Origin: Siphonodentalium dalli
Taxonomy: Eukaryota; Mollusca; Scaphopoda; Gadilida; Siphonodentaliidae
Direction of reading: 5' to 3'
DNA: 64,000 nucleotides
Assembly: GCA_032622095.1 (NCBI GenBank)
Contig: CP136064.1
Location: 251,908,484-251,972,483, forward strand
The notes beneath the pieces were generated by a model, which was not told where the DNA came from, made no database searches, and saw only the letters and a list, made by a program, of their open reading frames with translations. Below, one piece after another: positions 9,925 to 21,540 of this stretch; within the stretch, counting starts at the first letter, position 1; each line of letters begins with the position of its first letter. The translations under genes and the position numbers were made by a program.

Positions 9925-11550
9925 TTACTCAATAAGACTCCACTGAAAAGGGAGCGCACCCTCATCAAAAAAAAAGTCACTGAGTTCGTCCCTCACTTCA
10001 CGAGCATCGACATTCGGAACAGTTGTCGAATCTCCAATATCTCCAGTTGCAGTCAACTGTGCATTATGTTCAGCATATCGTAAACATCCGCTCTGCGAAA
10101 CACCTAAATCCGCATCCTTCCCAAGAAAATTGTGAAGAGCAATGCATGCACGGACTACCCGATTCACGTTATCGGTGTCCAACTGTATGGACCCTAGAAG
10201 TATTCTAAATCTAGCCACCAAAACACCAAATGCACACTCGACGGTCCTACGTGCCCTCGAAAGTCGGTAATTGAAAACTTTCTGATCACCAATGGCTGTT
10301 CGATGGGGATACGGCTTCATTAGGTGATTGCTTAATGCGAAAGCGTCATCACCAACAAGGAAATACGGTATGCTCAGTGTTCTGTTAGGACTGGAAAGTG
10401 GACTAGCATCTGGGAAGTTCTGCTGTATATCACACATCCCACTGTCCTTGAAAATGCCACCATCAGCACTACTCCCTGGTGATCCCAGATCATAACATAT
10501 AAATTTTCCCGTTGCATCAACTACAGCCATCAGAACAATGCTCTCGTAGTCCTTATAGTTCCGATGATCGCATGCACTGTCAGACGGCCTCCGAATTTCA
10601 ATGTGTTTCCCATCGATTGCACCCAAGCAATGAGGAAACTGCCACATTTTGTCAAAGTTATCTGCGTGGAGCAACCACTCTTGCTTGTTTTCGGGCATTC
10701 TCAAGAAATCTCCCTGTAGAGTGTCGTAAATAGCATCACAAACTTCCGGAATAAACGCACCAATGGTTGATCTGGCGATTCTGGAAGTGAAGTGTAGACT
10801 TGTGTACGTTTCCCCTGTAGCAAGAAATCTGAGTGTTGTGGCAAGTTTTTCATATGGAGTCAACGCTGATCTCATAACTGTATCTTGTTTCGCAATCAAT
10901 GGGGTCACTTTTTGCAATACGGTATGGAACTCCGACTTGTTCAGCCTGAAGAAAAAAGAAAACACCATGTAAAGTAGCTCATAACATATTTTGACAAATT
11001 ATCACCCCCTCCCATATGCAATCATAGAATGGGCCATATTTTATACGCTGAAAACGACGCAGAAGACACAGACGCCGAAAACACAGAATGCCAAAATAAC
11101 TTTACTGCAAATACGCACGCATTCTCACCCAAGAACATTCGCACGATGCGTTGTAATGTATAGGCCCCCGGTGGCACTGGAACTATGTACATCATGGGAC
11201 TGTGGCACCAGCCATCAACTCACCCTATAATATATTTTATATTGTCCACCCATGTGAAATGGTTATGTCTCAATAGTAATACTCTCCTGGTAATATGCAC
11301 CTATCAACATAAACATTTATATTTACCTCGTGAAGTTGGTGAATTCTTTCTCATCCGCGTCTTCTAATTCCTGCAGTAGACTGTGAGAAATTCCATACCG
11401 GTTCCGTTCTAGGGTGGAGTTCATTGGTTTTGTCCAGCACTTACGATTTAGATGTCGTTTTGTTCGTTCCAGTTCTCCCAATAGTAACGTGCCCAGACCC
11501 ACAAGGGCCAACAACGTATCATCATTCGACCGTACATGTGAACGCGACAT
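9925..11550 (-). CDS. PIF/Harbinger DDE transposase, two exons
   Basis: A nuclease of the IS5-like DDE fold that cuts and rejoins element ends. Exon 2 is 9925-10945 and exon 1 ends at 11327. The intron (10946-11326) has donor CGAG|GTAAAT and acceptor TTTCTTCAG|G on the minus strand, and joins in frame. I start at the Met whose codon is 11548-11550. The frame is open further up to 11634. Exon 1 carries the N-terminal segment ending ELEDADEKEFTNFTR. In exon 2 the catalytic acids are the Asp in GAIDGKHIEIRRP, the Asp in GSSADGGIFKDSG, and the Glu in RARRTVECAFGVLVARFRI, with a GDDAF motif between the last two. All are present and the frame has no stop. The protein is about 415 residues, normal for the family. 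Of everything in the window this looks most recently functional. Confidence 0.9.
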
Positions 11551-11940
11551 AACACTTATAACTGATCGCAATGTTTGACCCACTTTTATATATGCTGAGA
11601 AATTACACCGGTGATTTGTTCTTAGTAAGAACAATCATGACTGTTGACAGAAACAAGGTATTCATTAAGTTATCAAGTGGACTTGTGTGTTAGCATTAAA
11701 ATATAACATTGCGTGTTGAGTAAAGATCAACAGCGACAAGACATTCGGTTAGATAAATCATTGAGATGTCGATCTCGACGCTGATAGAGCTTGGAAAAGA
11801 CTCATTGTGTGAATGTCCGGCGGGCGACATGGCTCACTATGGCACAGAAATATGACGACCAAGTGTCACCAATATTGCACCATAATTAATTGTCACACCT
11901 ACTATGCCATCGAAACTGTGATACGTGTGTCCGCAGCCAA

Positions 11941-12140
11941 TATCTCTACTACTAGTAAACACCAAAACAGTCTAAAGTACTATTATTGAATTAATCCCAG
12001 TTCCCACCCATGGTATGAATTTTGTTTATATTTACAGCTATTAATCTCCAGGTTGCAGTTGACAGTGCACACTCAGTTCAGATTAGATATCTACAAAAGA
12101 GTCAAGCAGTCATACTGTAGCAAGCGAAAAGAGTGCAAAG
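11941..12140. other. Flank of Harbinger element, no gene
   Basis: No coding signal apart from leading into the small frame at 12141. The right Harbinger terminus may extend into this stretch. Confidence 0.4.
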
Positions 12141-12416
12141 ATGGCAGACAATGAAAATGGTGAGTTTTTGGATTCTATCAATCAGATTCAGAGATGGGAT
12201 CTCAACTCAAAAGCAAAATTTCTGAGTCTTGAAATTCTTAATGGAATATCGGACATTTCAGATGGAGATTTAATTAATGTTATTGAACCTCCAGTAGTTA
12301 TGGCGGATGTCACTCAGCTCACATGTATCCCGCCAATGGAGGATGTTACATCGTGTTTAAATCAATTAAATAAAATAGACAAGCCAGACAAAAAAACAAT
12401 TGACCACAATTCTTGA
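12141..12416 (+). CDS. Small hypothetical acidic protein
   Basis: A 91-codon frame with a good initiation context (GCAAAGATGG), acidic N-terminal half, and Asn/Asp/Ile/Leu-rich composition that looks more like protein than the flanking AT-rich DNA. No domain, signal peptide or membrane segment was recognised. ATG|GTGAGT a few codons in would be a fair splice donor, so the frame could be a first exon with the rest fortuitous. It lies just outside the Harbinger inverted repeat and could belong to it or to an older element. Confidence 0.3.
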   Translation: MADNENGEFLDSINQIQRWDLNSKAKFLSLEILNGISDISDGDLINVIEPPVVMADVTQLTCIPPMEDVTSCLNQLNKIDKPDKKTIDHNS

Positions 12417-12658
12417 CCAGTGGGGAAGGGAATTGACAACTTGACTAAGCATTGACTTAACAGTGGTGGCTTTACTGGCTTAATGCATGCTGCTTACTAT
12501 GAATCATTATCCCTTGTTAGATTTTGACAACATCAAGATCTAACTAAGGATATTAATTCACAGTGAACAAAACATATTCTGTTGTGGCTAGTGATAATTT
12601 AACTACCAATTTACATTATTGGCCATAAATTAAACCAAAATAAATTTGTATCAGCCTA

Positions 12659-13044
12659 CTCTTGAGTGCCTAATAAACATACATGTACGATTATTAAAAT
12701 CGAGGTAAAATTCCCACCTGTACGATCGTTATTTGGTCCTGTACGTTTATTAAATTAACCAAAAGAAATAATTCACCAATCTTAAATTGTGTTATTCATA
12801 GATAAATGAACTCTGATTATTGACAGTGATCAGAACACTGTAGATGCACAGACCTGGCTATCAATCAAAACTATTTCTGTCACATGGCATCAGTAAACCA
12901 GTCAGATGGTGCGTTTTGTTGGGATGTATGGTACTAATAGTTCCAGTCTGTACGTTTATTCTGCCCTGTACTATTATTCAGTTACGCGACATTTTCCAAC
13001 CTGTACTATTATTCCACCCTGTACTTTTATTAGGCACTCAAGAG
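12659..13044. mobile_element. TA-flanked MITE with CCTGTAC motifs
   Basis: Inverted termini CTCTTGAGTGCCTAATAAA and TTTATTAGGCACTCAAGAG with TA on each side (12657-12658, 13045-13046), as in Tc1/mariner-type elements. At least six copies of CCTGTAC...TTATT-like motifs lie inside, mostly at the two sides. No transposase. Confidence 0.75.
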
Positions 13045-13046
13045 TA

Positions 13047-14208
13047 TGACAAACTTAATAGCATTGGTGTACCTGGTTTATTAAAACATCCACTTTTGAC
13101 TCGAAGATGAAGAGGTGCATGTTGGTCAGGTTTGTTCAGCATGAATACCGCTTAAACTTGTCTGACAGCATTTCACAACTCTGAAGCGCAGATGAGTGCT
13201 AGGGCCCACTCTCATCTGACAGTTGTTGAGAGTGCATCTTCCAATTAAAGGGGAAGACATGCTGACAACTATTTAACACTCTTCTCTATTTCTCATAAAC
13301 CTGTTGCGAGACAATGCATTTTCTATTTAAAGAAATAACTGTTTAATGTCATTTTCAAACTGGGATCTATTTATATATGAATCTTTGTTTAATTTATAGA
13401 ATAGAATAGAGTTCATTTACCAATAAAGGCCCTCAGTGGGTAAGTTACAAAGTGTTATAAGTATAACAAACATATAGTATATTCATTGGTGGAGTATTTA
13501 TTAGGTTCAATATCTATCCCACAAGATTATATCTGAATCAACATGGATGTATTTCCCGATATACTAATTATACATTTATATATGTAGTAAAATGCTTGCG
13601 GGCATGGGAGCAGTAACCAACGAGTATCACCCATGATTGGAGGTTTGCACTTTTCCTGTTTCCGAAAGTAACAAATACCTCACTTTATTTTGTTTTCAGA
13701 TGCTGTGTCTGTTAAGACCAATGTATGACAAAAAACATTAACTGAAGACTAATATAACTTGGGCTGAACAGGCGATAAAAAGAGACATTTGTGTTACAGC
13801 ATGCATTTAAATTGTATCAATATATGTTATCTGAATATCTTAATGCCGGAAATCAATGCCGGTTTAATATAAATCAATCAACGTCATTAGTGTCTTTCGT
13901 CATGAACCCTACCTTACTGAATAGGAGTTATTAATACACCCTTGTTATGCCCGAACCGAAGGAGAAGTCAAGGTTATATTAGTGGAGACCGTCATCTGTC
14001 CATCTGTAACATAGATATTTGTTTTGAATTTCGTCCATTTATTTTTACCGGCATCAGAATTACCGCACTTGTTTGACTTGATTCTGAATTTTGTCTCTGT
14101 ATGAACTGTTCAACCTGTACCTTGGGCATGGATAATCGGATTTGGTTATATTTGACATATATATACACATATATATACTATTTAGCTAGCCATATTGATA
14201 GTTATAAT
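13047..14208. other. No gene seen
   Basis: AT-rich unique-looking sequence with no convincing frame. A short TATATACACATATATATAC patch occurs at about 14158-14176, just before the tandem array. Confidence 0.5.
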
Positions 14209-14720
14209 GTAACTAGCTAGATATAGGCTCCACCCTTGTTAGATACACAGACTATTCTAAATTGCTGGGTATATATTCTAGCCACCATAGCTAGCCATAT
14301 TGATAGTTATATCCTCCTAGATAGACTGACTAATCTCTATGACTAGCTATAGTGACTAATGTAACTAGCTAGATATAGGCTCCACCCTTGTTAGATGCAC
14401 GGACTATTGTAAATTGCTGGCTATATATTCTAGCCACCATAGGTAGCCATATTGATAGTTATATCCTCCTAGATAGACTGACTAATCTCTATGACTAGCT
14501 ATAGTGACTAATGTAACTAGCTAGATATAGGCTCCACCCTTGTTAGATGCACGGACTATTCTAAATTGCTGGCTATATATTCTAGTCACCATAGCTAGCC
14601 ATATTGATAGTTATATCCTCCTAGATAGACTGACTAATCTCTATGACTAGCTATAGTGACTAATGTAACTAGCAGGATATAGGCTCCACCCTTGTTAGAT
14701 ACATGGACTATTCTAAATTA
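14209..14720 (+). repeat. 152-bp tandem repeat, about 3.5 copies
   Basis: GTAACTAGCTAGATATAGGC recurs at 14209, 14361, 14513 and (as GTAACTAGCAGG) 14665, so the period is 152 bp. Each unit contains CCACCCTTGTTAGAT and AGCCATATTGATAGTTATA. The part before 14209 begins with a partial unit. Confidence 0.9.
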
Positions 14721-15835
14721 CTGGCTAGATAGACTGGCCACCATAGCTAATAAACTTGGGCAATATTACTTCATATATAGGCTAACCATAACTACATGTA
14801 GTGACTAATGTAAAGGGCAGTCACCCAATGACAATCTATATTAACTAGTGACATTGCTGATATTCTAAACACCATTACATACATGCCACATTCTGGGTGA
14901 GACAAAATATCAATAGCAATATATAGGTTCAACAAATTATTTTATATGTTTAAAAAATAGCTGAATAGCCCTGGAGCTATCTAAGACACATCTGAAATAT
15001 TCACCTGACTTATTCTAAGTTTTTCTGTGGGGTCATCCTCTAGCTGAAAACATGGAATAAAATATATTATGTCATCACAGTACCAGGCCAATTTCCATAG
15101 CCTTGGTATCCTACATATACAAGTTTGTAGTGCAGTTGTTTAAAACGAAAATGCTCCTCTAGCCAGCTCTAGCGATCTAATTTCATATCCAATACACTGT
15201 TACAATGAGCTAAGTAGTGTTATGTTGGGTATTCTGAGAACTTACTATTGGAACATGATCTTTAATGGTGCACCAACGCAGCTCCCATCATGAGATAGTT
15301 AATAAAAGGATAAAAATGAACAAGCAATGACAGTCTGTGTTTGTGTATTTTTAATTCTTCAACATGAAGTTGACAGACCAAGCTCAGAATTTCAAAATAG
15401 AAAACATGAATGTGACAATGGTTCAGGAAGGATAACTCTAAAATATAAAAAATTCACATTTTCAATCAGTAAAGACCTACCAGATGGACATCTCCTGCAC
15501 AGATATATAGCATGCACATGCATAGATATATAGCATGTCCCTGGTCACAAAAGATAGACTTGAAAATTGAAGAAAAAACATACTTCCAATTGCATATCAG
15601 CATCCCATGAATCAGAATGTGTCTCCACCTTGGAGCTGTAGTATATTTGATTAAAGGGACATCTCCTGTACAGATATTCCATGGTTATCGAGCTAGATCA
15701 AAATCAAGGGAATTTTCAACACCGACATGACAAACATATCCACAGTATAGGATCAAAGTGCCACAATTTTATGGTTAGTTTAATAGGCTATATATGGTCT
15801 ATTTTATCTCATGTGTGTCTGTGTGTGTGTGTAAT
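14721..15835. other. No gene seen
   Basis: AT-rich DNA with short frames only. The 68-codon plus frame at 15327-15533 has no recognisable features. A (GT)n patch lies at about 15818-15831. Confidence 0.45.
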
Positions 15836-16112
15836 CGATGAACTCGAAAACGGCCGACCCGATTTTGATGAAACTTGGTAGGAGTATGTGGGGGTATTTT
15901 CAGCCCGGGAGTGGCATAGGCCTATTAATTTGCCCGTGCAATTATCCGATTTCAAGGTCAAATCGCACGGGCAAATTAATAGGCCCATGTCACTCCCTGG
16001 CTCAAAATACCCCCACATACCAAGTTTCATCGAAATCGGCTAGGCCGTTTTTGAGTCCATCGATTACAGACCGACACACACACAGACAGACAGATCTTCC
16101 AAAATATATAAT
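15836..16112. mobile_element. Long hairpin element end
   Basis: An inverted repeat of about 110-bp arms: GGTATGTGGGGGTATTTT-type sequence on one side and AAAATACCCCCACATACC on the other, with GGGCAAATTAATAGGCC in both arms. The right side continues through CACACAGACAGACAGATC to CCAAAATATATAATAGA. The same terminal run occurs at about 45230-45350, so this is the end of a dispersed family, here folded back on itself. Confidence 0.7.
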
Positions 16113-16172
16113 AGATAATAATTTCTCATAATAATCATGCAATCTAAAGTTCTTATTTTAGAATACCAGCGC

Positions 16173-16246
16173 GGTCTCCAGTCAGATTCGAACTGACAAT
16201 CCCCTCAGTGTAAACTGAGGTGCACTCACCAATGTGCTGTAGAAAC
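16173..16246 (-). tRNA. tRNA-like cloverleaf, possible tRNA-Val(TAC) pseudogene
   Basis: On the minus strand all four arms can be drawn: a 7-bp acceptor with two G-T pairs (GTTTCTA / TGGAGAC), D stem GCAC/GTGC with a GG-containing loop, anticodon stem CCTCA/TGAGG, and T arm GTCAG-TTCGAAT-CTGAC. The polymerase III B box AGTTCGAATCT is close to consensus. The anticodon loop GTTTACAC has 8 bases instead of 7, and TAC (Val) is read only if the extra base is at its 5' side. It may be a decayed tRNA or a tRNA-derived SINE head. Confidence 0.5.
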
Positions 16247-17035
16247 GGATATAAAGCTGGCATTAAAAAACAACAGTAGAACCCCCCCCCCCCCCGGCCA
16301 GTGCACCACTGCATGTACTAATACATTGTACTATAAAAAAATGTATTTTCTTTACATGTGACAAAATAGATCATATATACCGGTAGCTTATTAAACTAAC
16401 CATAAAATTGTGGCACTTTGAATCCTAGGCCTAGATGTATTTGTCGGGTTGATGTTGAAAATTCGCTTGAGCGTTTTGATCTACATTAGACATTGATGAC
16501 GGCGCCGGCTTATTTTCATTATTCAGTCTAAAACTTGGTATTCGCTACATTCTAAATGGTCTGATTGTTTGTTGCTAAGAAATCGACATCAAAATATACA
16601 CATTGGGCCAGCAACTTTTTTGCCTATGAATAAAAAACAAACTCGAAATCAATAAACACTGTCACTGTCGTATATTGAAAAACTAATGGTGTAACTTATT
16701 GATTATGGATATATGGATATATAAGATGTAATTAAATGTAAACTGTAGATAAAAATGATGATAAAAATCGTAAATAAATTCGCAATCGAAAATATCACGT
16801 GACAACCTAATCTCATGAATATATTCATGAGCTCAGCCTATACCAGGCCTCAAATACATTTGCTAGCCTGGGTACTAGGCTACATAGACCCTGATAGTCT
16901 CTGGCAATTGCCAATTTTAATTACACTGGCTATACCAGGCTATACAGGAAGTTTACAAATAAATTGACGACTTTTAGAGTAGTCATCTAGAGTTCATCAA
17001 AAAGAAGTTTGTTGACGATCGGATTACAGATGTGG
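16247..17035. other. No gene seen
   Basis: Contains a run of 14 C at 16282-16295 and AT-rich DNA. No coding frame of note. Confidence 0.5.
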
Positions 17036-17212
17036 TCTAAAGGATTTAGTCATGCAATGAGTAAAATCCAAGATGGCTGCTGGCGGCCATGTTTTTATTT
17101 GAAAATTGTTTAAATTTGATGTCTTCCAACTAAAGGAAGATCCATATGAAGTTTGGTGATGATCATAAGAGATATGCGGATGCCAACCCATGGCTATAGC
17201 TCAACTTTGTCA
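17036..17212 (+). mobile_element. Pearl-like element fragment
   Basis: One core unit (AAAGGATTTAGTCATGCAAT, CCAAGATGGCTGCTGGCGGC) is followed by a degenerate terminal hairpin, TAGCTCAACTTTGTCAAGTTG. Both are landmarks of the element at 48257-52981. This copy is short and decayed. Confidence 0.6.
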
Positions 17213-17755
17213 AGTTGCAATGAGCTATATATTCAATGTCAAAAGACTACTATACTCACATCAACAGTGTGGCCATGGGTGGCCCTGATCATTACATTTC
17301 CCATCTCTCTCAATAAATTGCACTCTGTGGGCATGATTCAAGGACCTTTTCAGCATTGCTTCGGTAACATCTCCAAATAAATTACTGATATATGCATGGC
17401 GTAAAATGTCTTGAACTGCAACATATCCTCCTAAAATAGATATTAAAAATAGATAGATGTGTACTGTTTGTAGATGATAGTTGAATCCTCACAAACCATC
17501 GCATTACCTAAAGGCCTACCCACCTACCACCTAGTGTTCGGAAACAAATTTGCAGGACCCCCACCCCCCCCCCCCCCAAGTTACCGATTAATTTATTTTA
17601 TAGTGACTTGATATACTAGTATGGCTTAAATAACAATCTGTGGTATGGAATGTGTCAGCCCTTAGACATATGTGCTTGTGAAGCTGACAGGCTCAACCTG
17701 ATATTTAATCCAACAAAGATGGTAGCCATGACCAACTTGATGCAGAAATGTAATA
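17213..17755. other. No gene seen
   Basis: Short frames without features. A run of 14 C lies at 17564-17577. Confidence 0.45.
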
Positions 17756-17889
17756 GAGTAATCAATTAGTTCCAAGAATTAAATTCAATAATTCACTTGA
17801 GTTTAAGAACTCGTTTCTTACTGACTCTCTTGTATCCCATGAACAATGAATTATTTATAAACCTAATTCTTGGAACCAATTGATTACTC
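17756..17889. mobile_element. 134-bp hairpin element
   Basis: GAGTAATCAATTAGTTCCAAG at the left end is inverted at the right end as CTTGGAACCAATTGATTACTC. The core is AT-rich. It has MITE size but no clear target duplication. Confidence 0.6.
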
Positions 17890-19321
17890 TCTATATAATG
17901 ACACCATTTGAAACATCTGTGTCTAAGAAGTTGCCCATAGAGAAATAGAAAAGAGCCTAAAATCAGAGAAATATTCTGGCTCCCAGAATGCAAACTATAA
18001 ATGTATTTTCAAAGGAAGGGGAATAACTCTATCTTTAAGATATAGTAATTCCCCCCTTCATTGAAAAAAATGCACTTTTTATTACAATCCAGATGACAAA
18101 AACACATTGGTAACTGAATAAATACAACATGTTCACAGTTTATTGCACCGGATAAGTTGATAATACAATGTTTTGGAGCTTCCTCTTCCAAATGGTATAT
18201 ATTTCATATACTATTATTGTTTTATGGAGCACATATACAGAATGAGCAGTACATGATAGAAGCTAGTAACTGCGGAATGCACTGTATTGATTATTGAATC
18301 ACAATAATACTTGATATAAAAAGACCATTCTGCAAATTTAGTCTTTTCTATTATTCGATACCGTACATGTTAGGCTATGTCAAGCATTCAAATTATTGGG
18401 CTTTGTGATATTTCATAATCGTCGTAATGGCCTAGCAATAATGATGGCAGGTTGGTTACCTTCGTCCAATGCCAACAGTTGAAACTGTTCGTCACCATGC
18501 CTCAGTATCTTTAAAACAACTCGCGACAAATCTGAAAATAGATAATACCTACAGGTTTTGTTAGCATACCAATATTATTTACCACATAAATCAACAAAAT
18601 CAATCACATTTTTATATATATATGCAGCCCTTCAAACAAATTGGTCATGGCAATGAGCAACATGTGGCATCTAACATGCCAGCATTAAATTTGCCATGGG
18701 ACATTTTTCCTAATTTCGAGCGCTGATACATGTAACGTTATTTAAGAAATGGATGTTGATTTGCTTGCACAAAGAATTCCATTGAGTACGGATGCAAGTT
18801 GGTCTGACATGTTGTGTAGTGTTGAAACGATTAGTGAATTTCAAAGTTGACTAGTCAAGGCTCACATGTCGCGTTGCGTCGACTAGTCAGTACCCAATAT
18901 CAAAACTTTCAAACATAACATGGTACGGAAAATTCATCAGACATGGCATACACTGATGCCTGATGCAATGACGGTCTAGCGCATTTCCCTGCATAGACAC
19001 CAATTTATTTGGGAAATAATACAGTAAACATCTTGATATTTATCCGAACACTGAATCAAATTATATAATTAGACATGTGGTGGATAATGATTAGAAACAT
19101 GATAATTTTTACAGGTTTTAAATTTAATATCAGCTTTGAGATTTCGTTCAGTCACATGATCACCAATAAACCGGTGCTGAGCGGTGTCACTATCAAATGT
19201 TAATGTTCTGACTAAATATGTACTATAGTGTAGGCTACGTTGTAGAATATGATAACCAGTTCTTATTGTCAGTATCATTTATATACGGTAGCACCAATGA
19301 CGTCACCTTATATTTATTTAC
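17890..19321. other. No gene seen
   Basis: AT-rich DNA. The frames here are short and featureless. No tandem or inverted repeat was noticed. Confidence 0.45.
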
Positions 19322-19325
19322 TTAA

Positions 19326-19821
19326 AGGTACTCAATCCGATAAAAACTCCTCTCAATTACTATTTCAATGGCTTCGGGGGTCAAAAATATTTGATTCGAG
19401 TCGAGGAAGTCACCCATCAACGCTCAGATTTGTTAGATATCGATTTTAGAAATATATTATTTTTCATTATCGGGAATACTTTCTATGCCAGAACAGTCAA
19501 AATTGCGTTATTAACTTATTATTACCACTTGATTTTAGAGTTATCCATCCTTGTCTGTTTGAATAGTGTTTTGCTGTACATGCACATCTCGAGCAGCTTA
19601 CGAAATTGACGGCAATTATTAGTACGGTACTCATCTCGAGCAAATAACAAATTTCAAAAATCAATATCTAATAACTCTGAGCTTTGTTTGATGGGTTCCT
19701 CGACTCGAATCAAATATTTTTTACCCCCAAAGCCAAAGAAATAGTAATATTGGACCCTCTGATCAGATTGTTGTTGTTGGAATCTGTTGAGATGTGGACC
19801 CTCTGTTCGGATTGAGTACCT
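19326..19821. mobile_element. TTAA-MITE family A, complete (496 bp)
   Basis: Flanked by TTAA at 19322-19325 and 19822-19825. The inverted termini AGGTACTCAATCCGA and TCGGATTGAGTACCT extend into GGCTTCGGGGGT / ACCCCCAAAGCC and TATTTGATTCGAGTCGAGGA. TTAA targets are used by piggyBac and Kolobok transposases. There is no coding capacity. Confidence 0.85.
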
Positions 19822-19860
19822 TTAAAGAGCGATCCAGTACTAGCTAGCAAATATATTTAT

Positions 19861-20181
19861 GTGTATGCCACAATCAACAATGATATCTGCAATAAAGAGC
19901 GTTTACTGTTGTATAATTTCTTTGTGAATCATAAGCCTTTTTGGTTATTTCATTCCGATAGGCCTATATTTAATAATATATTTAACAAGACAGTCAAAGA
20001 CTGTGGGGTCGCTCACCAGACTGCAAAGACTGATAAGACTGGGACTTTGGAGACCACAACAGTCAGAACTTTTCATAATCACTTTAAAAGAAGTAGATCT
20101 AAACAGGATATGTGGCTAGAGAGGCTTCATGAATGTAGATCAGTGAATATCAAATTACCAAATCTACAAAATCTACCTTGA
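19861..20181 (+). CDS. Possible coding fragment, unrecognised
   Basis: A 106-codon frame with protein-like composition, including a PFWLFHSDRPIFNNIF stretch and a basic, charged C-terminal half (HFKRSRSKQDMWLERL). It is followed by a direct duplication of about 20 bp (AAATTACCAAATCTA). I do not recognise a family. It could be the 3' exon of a decayed transposon protein. AATAAAGAGCG occurs just inside its 5' part. Confidence 0.3.
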   Translation: MYATINNDICNKERLLLYNFFVNHKPFWLFHSDRPIFNNIFNKTVKDCGVAHQTAKTDKTGTLETTTVRTFHNHFKRSRSKQDMWLERLHECRSVNIKLPNLQNLP

Positions 20182-20219
20182 AATTACCAAATCTAACTTG
20201 AAATTACCAACTGTACACT

Positions 20220-21140
20220 AGTGATCACCCCCTCCTCCAGCTCAAGAAGTCCCAAGTCTTAGGTTGAAATTTCACAACCGACATCTCAAACTTTATCAAT
20301 TGTTGGAAATTTTCAATCTCAATAGCGCTTTATATAAAACCATTTAGACATGTTTAAAGCCCAATTATCCATGGACCCAAAAACACTATATGTTATTATG
20401 TCTGTCAGATTAATCAGTCAGGTAGTTCCAAGGTAGACGTTTTAATGAATTTTGTATTTTAATGATTTTTTATACACAAAAGTCTTAAGTCCCCATAGCC
20501 CCGTCATTTCTTAATGGGTTGACCTCATGTTAACAGATCTGAATCTCAGTCACTAAAGGATCCTCCATACTATATGGTCCAACCTCTCTTGAGAAGACAT
20601 TATAAGTATTACTATAGAGACATACAGTTATGTCCCTGGTCCCACCATATTTAACCTGGTGACCCCATCTGCATAAATTTGAATCCCAGACACCAAAGAA
20701 CCCTTCATACTAAATATCAGTAAAATAAACCTGACGGTCCGTGTAAAGGAAGCATATTAAGAGGAAAACTGTCCTTTGCTTGGCCACTATTTGACCAGGA
20801 TGACCCAATTTGAACAAATCTGAACTAGTCACCAAAGGACCATTCATACCAAATATGAACCAATTCAACCTGATGGTACACGAGAAGTCGTTTTTAAGAA
20901 TTACTATGGAGGGCAAGAGTTATGGCCCTGGCTTCACAACCATTTGACAGTGACCTCATTTGAACAAATCTGAATGTGAGTCACCTAGGGAACATCCACA
21001 CCAAATATGAACCCATTCAGTCTTATGACCTAGAGAAGATGTTCAAAGAATTGTTGACAGATGGATGGACGGACAGACAGATGAACAGGTGACAGATGAG
21101 AAGTGATGACTATAGCTTCTTCTCATAAGAGCTTCAAATT
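20220..21140 (+). mobile_element. Tandem-core element, copy 1 (about 146-bp units)
   Basis: Repeated blocks AGTTATG.CCCTGG, TGACC..ATTTGAACAAATC and CATACCAAATATGAACC. It ends with ACGGACAGACAGATG and a degenerate terminal hairpin, GATGACTATAGCTTCTTCTC, as in the better-kept copy that ends at 22612. Confidence 0.65.
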
Positions 21141-21540
21141 TACATTTCATTGAACAAATCTGTCAGTCACCCCCCCCCCCCCAACACTGTGGGGACATCC
21201 CTGTGAGAATATGACATACAACATTTATTTGACTACATTAGCTTAACAAAATTTCCATGACCTTGAGAGCAAGTGCATCCTGAGAATTATATTCCATTCA
21301 TGAAACCATCAGCTACCAGTGTCTGAGAGGTGTTGACATAGATTATTAGGTTTTAACGACTGCACACACAGCTTTTTGATACTCCTACAGCTGTGATCAA
21401 AACAAGGATTTTAATGGGGTGAACAAGGAAGAGATAACATGGTATGATACAGTGTGGTGTGGCAGGGACAGGAGGTGGGGTGGGGGAGGGTGGGATTGGG
21501 TAGCTGTGATATATCTAAAAAAAATCAAAGGTCAAAATGC
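21141..21540. other. Spacer, no gene
   Basis: Contains a run of 13 C at 21170-21182 and a G-rich patch (GGTGGGGTGGGGGAGGGTGGG) at about 21473-21493. The 66-codon frame here is featureless. Confidence 0.45.

Larger units (their letters stand above)
7442..11940. mobile_element. PIF/Harbinger DNA transposon, two genes
   Basis: The terminal inverted repeats are about 130 bp (7442-7573 and 11799-11940), from ACACACGTA.CACAGTTTCG through GGTGTGACAATTAATTATGG to CATGTCGCCC.CCG and CACA.TGAGTC. They enclose a forward MADF-type gene and a reverse DDE transposase, the usual two-gene set of this superfamily. The expected 3-bp TWA duplication is not visible at these limits (CAA on the left, CCG on the right). 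The true ends may lie further out, or the flanks may have decayed. Confidence 0.8.

Noticed and set aside
14209-14720. CRISPR-like regular repeats
   Set aside because: The 152-bp units are directly tandem, with no unique spacers, in a eukaryotic context. The same holds for the 143-bp array at 56194.
15809-16131. Overlapping frames on both strands with similar peptides
   Set aside because: They are the two arms of the long hairpin at 15836-16112.
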